5,703 nucleotides of DNA from assembly GCA_944359595.1 (NCBI GenBank), contig CALVSV010000138.1:1-5703 (forward strand), written 5' to 3'. Of this stretch, positions 1 to 5,107 are shown in pieces. Within the stretch, counting starts at the first letter, position 1; each line of letters begins with the position of its first letter. The notes under the pieces are model-generated. The model was not told where the DNA came from, did not search any database, and saw only the letters and a program-made list of their open reading frames with translations. This DNA is from an uncultured Bacilli bacterium. Its GTDB lineage: Bacteria; Bacillota_I; Bacilli_A; RF39; UBA660. The translations under genes and the position numbers were made by a program.

Positions 1-30
1 ATATAAGTATATCAAAAGCCATAAATATTA

Positions 31-56
31 TCAAAGTTATGACTTTTTAACTTTGA
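31..56. repeat. 9-bp inverted repeat, possible operator or hairpin
   Basis: TCAAAGTTA (31-39) is the exact reverse complement of TAACTTTGA (48-56), with an 8-base loop. No T-tract follows directly, so it is a poor intrinsic terminator for the gene lying to the left of the window. The right arm overlaps a TTGACA hexamer (53-58), so an operator covering a -35 box is an alternative reading. The perfect arms are seen directly; the role is inferred. Confidence 0.5.
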
Positions 57-82
57 CATATTTATGACTTTTTATTTTAACA
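37..82. repeat. Imperfect tandem repeat upstream of spoVG
   Basis: Two neighbouring copies share the exact 13-mer TTATGACTTTTTA (37-49 and 62-74), 25 bases apart. The similarity extends rightwards with two substitutions and one single-base gap, so that TTGACA (53-58) of the first copy corresponds to TTAACA (77-82) of the second. Both ends resemble a -35 hexamer. It may be a duplicated promoter or regulator site, or simple drift in AT-rich DNA. No function can be assigned from sequence. Confidence 0.55.
53..81 (+). promoter_or_regulatory. Weak candidate vegetative promoter (distal, spoVG)
   Basis: A perfect -35 hexamer TTGACA (53-58) is followed after 17 bases by TTTAAC (76-81), which matches the -10 consensus at 4 of 6 positions. 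It lies inside the tandem repeat. The poor -10 box and the better promoter downstream at 134-162 make this a second choice for spoVG transcription. Confidence 0.3.
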
Positions 83-133
83 TTTATATTTTACTTGTCT
101 TTACAATAATTTTACCATTTTTTGAGAATTAAG

Positions 134-162
134 TTGCATTTTTAAAAATATTTGTATATAAT
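134..162 (+). promoter_or_regulatory. Probable spoVG promoter (sigma-A type)
   Basis: A perfect TATAAT (157-162) stands 17 bases after TTGCAT (134-139), which matches only the first three bases of the -35 consensus. Transcription would start near 169, giving a leader of about 37 bases before the TTG start. In Bacillus subtilis spoVG is read by sigma-H, but I could not find a convincing sigma-H pair (AGGA...GAAT) here, so a vegetative promoter is the better reading. Confidence 0.55.
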
Positions 163-190
163 TAAAACATAGGAGCATTAGAGCTTCATG

Positions 191-199
191 AAGGAGAGG
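191..199 (+). promoter_or_regulatory. Shine-Dalgarno that fixes the spoVG TTG start
   Basis: AAGGAGAGG ends six bases before TTG at 206. The in-frame ATG at 188 lies upstream of this site, so the site would be inside the coding region if that ATG were used. The only help for the ATG is AGGAG at 171-175, twelve bases away. The strong, well-spaced site and protein homology both favour TTG. Confidence 0.8.
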
Positions 200-205
200 A
201 TTACA

Positions 206-466
206 TTGAAAATTACATCAGTAACAGTACGTAAAGTTGAAAAAGAAAACTCACGTATGAAAGGGATTGCATCAGTATTGCTTGATGATAGCTTTGCAGT
301 ACATGATATTAGAATCATTGAAGGAGATAATGGATTATTTATTGCTATGCCAAGTAGAAAAACAGCTACTGGAGGATATAGAGATATAGCTCATCCAATT
401 AAACCTGAAGTTAGAAAAATGTTTGAAGATGCTATTTTAGAAGAATATAATAAAGAAGCAGAATAA
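206..466 (+). CDS. spoVG: SpoVG family regulatory protein
   Basis: Small cytoplasmic nucleic-acid-binding protein of the SpoVG family (86 aa; about 97 in B. subtilis). Family members affect septum formation and spore cortex in Bacillus and bind DNA or RNA as global regulators in Staphylococcus, Listeria and Borrelia. The whole length looks like the family: an N-terminal beta strand MKITSVTVRKV, then ASVLLDD (22-28), the hallmark VHDIRII (32-38), NGLFIAMPSRK (42-52) and YRDIAHPI (58-65), and a charged C-terminal helix. The TTG start is chosen because MKITSV aligns with the family N-terminus (MEVTDV in B. subtilis). Starting at ATG 188 would add six residues, MKERIT. It appears to be transcribed alone, with its own promoter upstream and a hairpin terminator overlapping its stop codon. 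In B. subtilis the next gene is glmU (gcaD); here it is yabP. Confidence 0.95.
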   Translation: MKITSVTVRKVEKENSRMKGIASVLLDDSFAVHDIRIIEGDNGLFIAMPSRKTATGGYRDIAHPIKPEVRKMFEDAILEEYNKEAE

Positions 467-498
467 AGGTATTGATTAATTCAATATCTTTTATTTTT
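465..498 (+). terminator. Intrinsic terminator of spoVG
   Basis: An 11-bp stem (465-475 with 481-491, one G-T pair at 469/487) with a 5-base loop TTAAT is followed by the T-rich run TATTTTT. The left arm begins inside the TAA stop codon. The stem is AT-rich with only two G-C pairs, so termination may be partial. Confidence 0.7.
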
Positions 499-500
499 AG

Positions 501-528
501 GAATATATATTGTTTTAGTTCATATATT
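501..528 (+). promoter_or_regulatory. Candidate sigma-E (mother-cell) promoter for yabPQ
   Basis: GAATATA (501-507) matches the sigma-E -35 consensus kmATATT at six of seven positions. After 13 bases comes CATATATT (521-528), which matches the -10 consensus CATACAHT at seven of eight. It lies between the spoVG terminator and yabP, where a sporulation promoter is expected, since yabP belongs to the sigma-E regulon in B. subtilis. Cautions are the very AT-rich background and a predicted start (about 535) only one base before the ribosome binding site at 536-543. Confidence 0.45.
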
Positions 529-553
529 TTATTAGAAGGAGAGAAGATAATAT

Positions 554-847
554 ATGGACAAGGTTCAAGATTTAGATGCAATTATATCACATAATATATC
601 AGTAATCGAAAGAAAGAATATTAATATTTCTGGTGTTAAAAAAATAGAAAGTTTTGACTCAGAAGAATTTGTTATCGAAACTCTTATGGGTGTAGTAATA
701 ATTAAAGGTGAAGGACTTGAAATAATTAAATTAGATACTTATCAAGGGAATATATCAATAAAGGGAAAAATTAATATGATTAATTATGTTGAAGACAGTA
801 ATAAAAAAAATAAAGAAGATAGTATACTAAATAGATTATTTAAATAA
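554..847 (+). CDS. yabP: Sporulation protein YabP
   Basis: YabP/YqfC-family sporulation protein, 97 aa, close to the B. subtilis length. The family is a small beta-rich fold expressed in the mother cell; its molecular role is poorly known. Recognisable family pattern: an R-N-I-N-I-SGV strand (20-28), KKIESFDSEEF (29-39), the ETLMG turn (42-46), IIKGEGLEIIKLD (49-61), then ISIKGKINMINY (67-78) and a basic tail ending NRLFK. ATG at 554 is the first possible start, because an in-frame TAA lies at 548-550; AAGGAGAG (536-543) serves as ribosome binding site. The stop overlaps the yabQ start by one base (TAATG), indicating a yabPQ operon. The YqfC paralogue is excluded mainly by the adjacent yabQ-divIC; yqfC normally sits next to yqfD. 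Confidence 0.9.
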   Translation: MDKVQDLDAIISHNISVIERKNINISGVKKIESFDSEEFVIETLMGVVIIKGEGLEIIKLDTYQGNISIKGKINMINYVEDSNKKNKEDSILNRLFK

Positions 848-1188
848 TGAGTTTAATAATACAAATTAAATCTTTAATTTTTTCTTTTTTATATGGTATA
901 TTTTTTAGTGTATTATTAGATATTTTTGATAAAAATTTATATAGGGTAAGAATACGATATCAAATAATTAATTCTTTTATATTTTGTTTTATTAATTCTA
1001 TTATTTATTTTTTTATATTGAGAAATATTAATGAAGGAATAATACATATATATTTTGTTGTTTTGTTAATATTTGGAATTTTTTTAAAGAGTTATGTTGT
1101 AAAGATAAGTAAAGTATTGTATAAAACTATTAAAAATAAATATTTATTGCATTTTGATAAGAGAAAACACTTTACAAAAAACAATTAA
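847..1188 (+). CDS. yabQ: Sporulation membrane protein YabQ (short form)
   Basis: Predicted integral membrane protein of 113 aa with three likely membrane segments at about residues 9-27, 40-58 and 66-83, followed by a basic cytoplasmic-looking tail (KTIKNKYLLHFDKRKH). YabQ is needed for spore cortex formation in B. subtilis and is located around the forespore. Support for the name is position directly after yabP and before divIC, plus the weak family signature G...D..R in the first loop and N-x-N-E-G-x-x-x-x-Y (60-69) leading into the third segment. B. subtilis YabQ is about twice as long, so this is a short, core-domain version. No Shine-Dalgarno precedes ATG 847, which overlaps the yabP stop, so translation probably depends on reinitiation. 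Codons are extremely T-rich. Sequence similarity alone is modest. Confidence 0.78.
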   Translation: MSLIIQIKSLIFSFLYGIFFSVLLDIFDKNLYRVRIRYQIINSFIFCFINSIIYFFILRNINEGIIHIYFVVLLIFGIFLKSYVVKISKVLYKTIKNKYLLHFDKRKHFTKNN

Positions 1189-1199
1189 ATGCTTATAAT
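1171..1199 (+). promoter_or_regulatory. Strong sigma-A promoter for divIC inside the yabQ 3' end
   Basis: TTTACA (1171-1176) and a perfect TATAAT (1194-1199) are separated by exactly 17 bases, matching the vegetative consensus at 11 of 12 positions. It is the best promoter in the window. The -35 box lies in the last codons of yabQ and the -10 box just after its stop. Expected start is about 1206, giving a leader of about 21 bases to the divIC ATG. Confidence 0.8.
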
Positions 1200-1212
1200 T
1201 TAATTAAAAGAT

Positions 1213-1220
1213 AGGTGGTG
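1213..1220 (+). promoter_or_regulatory. Shine-Dalgarno that fixes the divIC ATG start
   Basis: AGGTGGTG lies six bases before ATG 1227. An in-frame GTG at 1215 falls inside this site and has no ribosome binding site of its own, so the apparent extension MVFF is leader sequence rather than protein. Confidence 0.75.
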
Positions 1221-1226
1221 TTCTTC

Positions 1227-1523
1227 ATGCCGAAAAAGAAAAAAAAGAAAAAAAATTATACTATTCTTTCTACTTTATTATTTATTTTTGTGATTTCTGC
1301 AATTTCATATTTGTTTGCTACTTGTGCACTCAATGTATATGATATGTATAATCAGAAAGAAGAATTAAATAAACAGTTGAAAGAATTAAAAAAAGATGAA
1401 GAAAAACTATCTAGTGAAGTTGATAAATTAAAAGATAAAGACTATATAGCGCGTTATGCTAGAGAAAAATATTTATATTCTATAGATGGAGAGTATATTA
1501 TTAAATTACCAGATGATGAATAA
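1227..1523 (+). CDS. divIC: Septum formation initiator DivIC (FtsB-like)
   Basis: Bitopic divisome protein of the DivIC/FtsB family, 98 aa. With FtsL and DivIB it forms the trimer that links early and late division proteins and activates septal peptidoglycan synthesis by FtsW and the class B PBP. Visible parts: a short cytoplasmic tail dominated by seven lysines in a row (residues 3-9), one membrane segment (about 13-33), an extracellular coiled coil rich in K, E and L (about 40-70), and the family signature DKDYIARYAREKYLYSIDGE (70-89) ending in IIKLPDD. The neighbourhood after yabQ is the same as in B. subtilis. A near-consensus vegetative promoter precedes it, which fits an essential growth gene placed behind sporulation genes. 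The lysine tract is encoded by A5-G-A8-G-A8, a possible slippage site. Confidence 0.92.
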   Translation: MPKKKKKKKNYTILSTLLFIFVISAISYLFATCALNVYDMYNQKEELNKQLKELKKDEEKLSSEVDKLKDKDYIARYAREKYLYSIDGEYIIKLPDDE

Positions 1524-1531
1524 TAACTCTC

Positions 1532-1548
1532 TTTTTTTTGTTTTTTTT
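1532..1548 (+). other. T8-G-T8 tract after divIC
   Basis: Two runs of eight T separated by one G begin eight bases after the divIC stop codon. There is no G-C-containing hairpin just upstream, so this is not a standard intrinsic terminator, although it could promote release or transcript slippage. The remaining gap before tilS (1524-1638) contains one promoter and no RNA gene or coding frame that I can support. Confidence 0.35.
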
Positions 1549-1557
1549 AATAATTTA

Positions 1558-1586
1558 TTGACTTTTTACTATTATTTAGATTTAAT
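1558..1586 (+). promoter_or_regulatory. Candidate sigma-A promoter for tilS-ftsH
   Basis: TTGACT (1558-1563, five of six) and TTTAAT (1581-1586, five of six) are spaced by 17 bases. The predicted start near 1593 gives a leader of about 46 bases. The -35 region is part of TGACTTTTTA, a 10-mer that also occurs twice upstream of spoVG. The loss of A at the second -10 position weakens the match. Confidence 0.55.
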
Positions 1587-1624
1587 ATACGTGTCGGATT
1601 AATTTTATTATATATTCGTTTTGA

Positions 1625-1632
1625 AAGAAGGA
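1625..1632 (+). promoter_or_regulatory. Shine-Dalgarno that fixes the tilS TTG start
   Basis: AAGAAGGA sits six bases before TTG 1639. The earlier in-frame TTG at 1621 has no ribosome binding site before it (upstream bases are TATTCGTT), so the later TTG is preferred. Both candidates begin with similar codons (TTGAAAGAAG), so an N-terminal micro-duplication may explain the double start. Confidence 0.7.
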
Positions 1633-1638
1633 ATAAAT

Positions 1639-2973
1639 TTGAAAGAAGTATTTGATTATATTAAATCGTTAAATATAGTTGAAAATTCTAATGTGGTAGT
1701 TGCAGTAAGTGGTGGACCTGATTCTATGTGCTTACTAAATATATTATTAAAATATAGTAAGAAGAATAATATTAATATTATTTGTGCTCATGTAAATCAT
1801 TCAAAAAGAAGGCAAAGTGAAGAAGAAAAAGAATATGTATATAAATATTGTTCTAATAATAATATTAGATTTGAATATTTAAAAATTGAAAAATATAATA
1901 ATGAAAATTTTCATGAACAAGCTAGAAATATTAGATATAATTTTTTTGATAAAATTGTAAAAAAATATAATAGTAAATATTTATTTATGGCACATCATGG
2001 TGATGACTTGATTGAAACAATCTTAATGAGAATATCTAGGGGAGCTAGTAGTCGTGGGTATTCGGGTATTAGAATTAATAGTAAACGTAATAATTATTAT
2101 ATTATTAGACCATTATTGTTTGTAACTAAAAATGATATATTAAATTATTTAGATAAATATAATATAAGATATTATGTTGATGAATCTAATAATAGTGATA
2201 TATATACTAGAAATAGATATAGAAAATATATATTACCATTTTTAAAAAGTGAAAATAAAAATATTCATAAAAAGTATTTGGAATTTAGTGATGAAATATA
2301 TAAAGAAGAAGAATATATTTCAAATATTGTTAATACTAAATATATGGAAATAGCTGTAAATGATATAATTAATATAAATAAAATAATTAAAGAAGATAAA
2401 TATATTCAAGAAAAATTAATATATTTATATTTAATGGATATATATCAAGATAATATTAAATTAATAAATAGGGAGCATATTAAATTATTAGTAGAAATAA
2501 TAAATAATAATAGACCTAATATATTTATTAATTTACCTAATAATATGATCGCTATTAAAGAATATAATAAGTTATATATTAAGAAGAATAGTAATAAAAG
2601 AGATAATTATAAATTATTATTAAATAATGAAGTAAATATTAGTAATTATAATATTAAATTTGTAGATAATACTGTTGATTCATCTAATTATACTATTAAA
2701 CTTAATAGTAAGGAGATAAAATTACCGTTATATATTAGAAATAGATGTGATGGTGATGTGATGGAAGTTAAGGGATTAAATGGTAGTAAAAAAATTAAAG
2801 ATATTATGATTGATTCCAAAGTACCGCTATCTAATAGGGATAATATACCATTATTAGTTGATAGTTCTGGGAAAATTTTATGTTTGTTTGGTATTAAAAA
2901 ATCAAAATATGATAAACAAAATAATGAGTTTTATGATATAATAGTTAAGTGTACAAAAAAAGAGGAGGAATAA
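1639..2973 (+). CDS. tilS: tRNA(Ile)-lysidine synthetase TilS
   Basis: Cytoplasmic ATP-dependent ligase that attaches lysine to C34 of tRNA-Ile(CAU), so that the tRNA reads AUA as isoleucine instead of AUG as methionine; essential in nearly all bacteria. 444 aa from TTG 1639 (B. subtilis about 470). The N-terminal PP-loop domain shows the ATP-binding SGGPDS (24-29) and the TilS motif HHGDDLIETILMRISRG (119-135), with DESN and RNRYRKYILP following in the substrate-binding part. A middle tRNA-binding region is rich in Asn, Ile, Lys and Tyr. The C-terminal TilS domain begins near R-x-R-x-x-GD (367-373) and includes KKIKDIMIDSKVPLSNRDNIP and LFGIKKSKY. Base composition is among the most AT-rich in the window; I count 22 AUA codons, the codon this enzyme makes readable. 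It ends one base before ftsH. The hprT gene usually found between them is absent. Confidence 0.95.
   Translation: MKEVFDYIKSLNIVENSNVVVAVSGGPDSMCLLNILLKYSKKNNINIICAHVNHSKRRQSEEEKEYVYKYCSNNNIRFEYLKIEKYNNENFHEQARNIRYNFFDKIVKKYNSKYLFMAHHGDDLIETILMRISRGASSRGYSGIRINSKRNNYYIIRPLLFVTKNDILNYLDKYNIRYYVDESNNSDIYTRNRYRKYILPFLKSENKNIHKKYLEFSDEIYKEEEYISNIVNTKYMEIAVNDIININKIIKEDKYIQEKLIYLYLMDIYQDNIKLINREHIKLLVEIINNNRPNIFINLPNNMIAIKEYNKLYIKKNSNKRDNYKLLLNNEVNISNYNIKFVDNTVDSSNYTIKLNSKEIKLPLYIRNRCDGDVMEVKGLNGSKKIKDIMIDSKVPLSNRDNIPLLVDSSGKILCLFGIKKSKYDKQNNEFYDIIVKCTKKEEE
2962..2968 (+). promoter_or_regulatory. Shine-Dalgarno for the ftsH GTG start, within tilS
   Basis: GAGGAGG lies six bases before GTG 2975 and overlaps the last codons of tilS, which encode its Glu-Glu-Glu end. 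The near-perfect match and spacing favour GTG over the in-frame ATG at 2987, and point to coupled translation of the two genes. Confidence 0.8.
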
Positions 2974-2974
2974 C

Positions 2975-4942
2975 GTGAAAAGTAAAATGAGAAGAAGTTT
3001 ATTACCATACTTATTTCTATTTATAATAATGTTAGTTATTGTATATTTTGTAAGTGGTATGGATAATAAAGTAAATATATTGTCATATGATGAATTTATT
3101 ACTGCTTTAGATGAAGGTAAGTTAGAAGAAATTACTATAACTCCTAAGGGTAGTGGTGAAGTATATGAACTTACTGGTAAACTTAAAAACTATGAAGAAA
3201 ATGAAACATTTTTTGCTAGAGTACCATTATCAGATAGAGTAATTGATGATATTGTTGAAGAAAACAATAAATATGAATTTAAAATAATTACTGAAGCAGA
3301 TCCATCATCAAATTCATTTTGGATTGTATTTATAAATTTATTTCCAATATTATTACTTGTTGGAGCTACATTCTTTATATTTACTAGACAAATGGGTGGA
3401 GCAAATAAATCAATGGATTTTGGTAGAAGTAGAGCACGTTTATCAGAAGATAACAATAAAATTAAATTTGATAAAGTTGCAGGTTTAAAAGAAGAAAAAG
3501 AAGAAGTACAAGAACTTATAGACTTTTTAAAAAATCCTAAGAAATTCCAAAGTATGGGAGCAAGGATACCTAAGGGGGTATTGTTAGTAGGTCCTCCAGG
3601 TACTGGTAAAACTTTACTTGCTCGTGCAGTTGCTGGTGAAGCTAATGTACCATTCTATTATATAAGTGGTTCTGATTTCGTAGAATTATTTGTAGGTGTA
3701 GGTGCATCTCGTGTTAGAGATATGTTTAAACAAGCTAAAGCTAATGCTCCATGTTTAATATTTATAGATGAAATTGATGCAGTTGGTAGACAAAGAGGTA
3801 GTGGTATTGGTGGAGGACACGATGAACGTGAACAAACATTAAACCAATTACTTACAGAAATGGATGGTTTTGGTGAAAATGAAGGAATAATTATTATTGC
3901 AGCAACTAACCGTCCTGACGTATTAGACCCTGCGTTACTTAGACCTGGTAGATTTGATCGACAAGTAACAGTTAACTTGCCTGATGTTAAAGGACGTGAA
4001 GAAATACTTGAAGTACATGCTAAAAACAAAAAGTTTACACCTAATGTTACACTTAAAAATATAGCTAAGCGTACTGTAGGATTTAGTGGGGCTGATTTAG
4101 AAAATTTACTTAATGAAGCTGCTTTACTTGCTGTTAGAAGAAATAAAAATCAAATAAGTATGGCTGAAATAGATGAAGCACAAGATAGAGTGCTTATGGG
4201 TCCAGCTAAGAAAAGCCATAAATATACTGATAAAGAAAAACGTATTGTTGCATATCATGAAGCTGGTCATGCAGTTGTTGGTTTGAAATTAGATGGGGCT
4301 AACGAAGTACAAAAAATTACAATTGTGCCACGAGGTGCAGCTGGTGGATATAATTTGATGCTACCAAAAGAAGAAACATATTTTCAAACAAAGCAAGAAT
4401 TACTACACACAATTAGTGGTTTATTAGCCGGTCGTGTTGCTGAAGAAATAATGTTTAATGAAATAACAACTGGTGCACATAACGATTTTGAAAAGGCAAC
4501 AAAAACAGCTCGTGCTATGGTAACTGAATATGGTATGAGTGATTTAGGACCTATTCAATATGAACAAAGAGAAAGTGGTAATGTATTTTTAGGTAGAGAT
4601 TATACAAAGAGTAGAAACTTTTCAAGTCAAGTTGCATTTGAAATCGATGAAGAACAACGCAAAATTATAAATGAGTGCTATGAAGTGACTAAAAAAATAA
4701 TTGCTGACAATAAAGATTTATTAAATTTAATAGCTAAAACATTATTAGAATATGAAACAATTACTAAAGAACAAATTGATTATTTAGTTGAACATGGTAA
4801 AATGCCAGATGAAGATGATACAGTTAATAAAAAACTTGATGAAATGAGTTTAGAACAATTAAGAGAACTTGCAAAATTAAACGAAATAAAAGGATATTCT
4901 AAAATGAAAAAAGATGAACTTAAAGATGCATTAAATAAATAA
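2975..4942 (+). CDS. ftsH: ATP-dependent zinc metalloprotease FtsH
   Basis: Membrane-anchored AAA+ protease that forms hexamers and degrades misassembled membrane proteins and selected cytosolic regulators. 655 aa. Order of parts: membrane segment 1 (about 9-28), extracytoplasmic domain (30-113), membrane segment 2 (about 115-136), AAA domain with Walker A GPPGTGKT (206-213), pore FVG (239-241), Walker B FIDEID (263-268), sensor N312 and arginine fingers R323 and R326 in the second region of homology. The M41 peptidase domain has HEAGH (428-432), with zinc ligands H428 and H432 and catalytic E429, and probable third ligand D504 in TGAHNDF. All catalytic residues are present. After the usual end, residues 624-653 form a Rho_N/SAP-like motif ([21 protein letters not shown]), an uncommon addition. 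Codons include more CGT than tilS, typical of a well-expressed gene. A strong terminator follows. Confidence 0.98.
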   Translation: MKSKMRRSLLPYLFLFIIMLVIVYFVSGMDNKVNILSYDEFITALDEGKLEEITITPKGSGEVYELTGKLKNYEENETFFARVPLSDRVIDDIVEENNKYEFKIITEADPSSNSFWIVFINLFPILLLVGATFFIFTRQMGGANKSMDFGRSRARLSEDNNKIKFDKVAGLKEEKEEVQELIDFLKNPKKFQSMGARIPKGVLLVGPPGTGKTLLARAVAGEANVPFYYISGSDFVELFVGVGASRVRDMFKQAKANAPCLIFIDEIDAVGRQRGSGIGGGHDEREQTLNQLLTEMDGFGENEGIIIIAATNRPDVLDPALLRPGRFDRQVTVNLPDVKGREEILEVHAKNKKFTPNVTLKNIAKRTVGFSGADLENLLNEAALLAVRRNKNQISMAEIDEAQDRVLMGPAKKSHKYTDKEKRIVAYHEAGHAVVGLKLDGANEVQKITIVPRGAAGGYNLMLPKEETYFQTKQELLHTISGLLAGRVAEEIMFNEITTGAHNDFEKATKTARAMVTEYGMSDLGPIQYEQRESGNVFLGRDYTKSRNFSSQVAFEIDEEQRKIINECYEVTKKIIADNKDLLNLIAKTLLEYETITKEQIDYLVEHGKMPDEDDTVNKKLDEMSLEQLRELAKLNEIKGYSKMKKDELKDALNK

Positions 4943-4989
4943 AAAATATGGAAGAACTTATATCATTATAGTGTTCTTCCATATTTTTT
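4941..4989 (+). terminator. Intrinsic terminator of tilS-ftsH
   Basis: A perfect 17-bp stem pairs 4941-4957 with 4973-4989 (core ATATGGAAGAAC with GTTCTTCCATAT), and the 15-base loop contains a further TATA/TATA pairing. The right arm ends in six Ts and the left arm starts with six As, so the element could also stop transcription from the other strand. The left arm begins in the ftsH stop codon. Confidence 0.93.
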
Positions 4990-5044
4990 ATATAAACGTT
5001 TTTTCGTACTATAAAAATTTATTTAAGAAATATTTATAAATGCA

Positions 5045-5073
5045 TTTAAAAATTTTAGTTTTTCTGGTAAAAT
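5045..5073 (+). promoter_or_regulatory. Probable parA promoter with extended -10
   Basis: TAAAAT (5068-5073, five of six) is preceded by TG at 5065-5066, giving an extended -10 element. TTTAAA (5045-5050, four of six) lies 17 bases upstream. The start would be near 5080, about 28 bases before the parA ATG. The preceding stretch 4990-5044 is AT-rich and shows nothing else. Confidence 0.6.
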
Positions 5074-5107
5074 GAAATATGCAGACAATCCAAAGAGGTG
5101 TATAAAA

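Noticed and set aside
100..129. Sigma-H promoter for spoVG using GAATT at 126-130
   Set aside because: No AGGA-type -35 box stands 11-12 bases upstream; only AT-rich sequence is there.
188..205. ATG start extending SpoVG by six residues
   Set aside because: The added residues MKERIT are encoded by the Shine-Dalgarno of the TTG start and have no counterpart in the family N-terminus.
1239..1548. A8-G-A8 in divIC and T8-G-T8 after it as a long-range RNA pairing
   Set aside because: The two tracts face G opposite G in the middle and would form only A-U pairs over nearly 300 bases; homopolymers of both kinds are expected in such AT-rich DNA.
1524..1638. A tRNA or small RNA between divIC and tilS, as tRNA genes occur in this interval in Bacillus
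   Set aside because: I see no cloverleaf arms, no T-loop GTTCGA-like sequence and no G-C stems in this gap.
3190..3456. Open frame of 88 codons on the minus strand
   Set aside because: It lies entirely inside ftsH, antisense to its extracytoplasmic and linker region. It has no recognisable domain, and ftsH coding here is certain.
3658..4029. Open frame of 123 codons on the minus strand
   Set aside because: It is antisense to the conserved AAA domain of ftsH; the Ser/Pro/Ile-rich translation is a typical shadow of a conserved gene.
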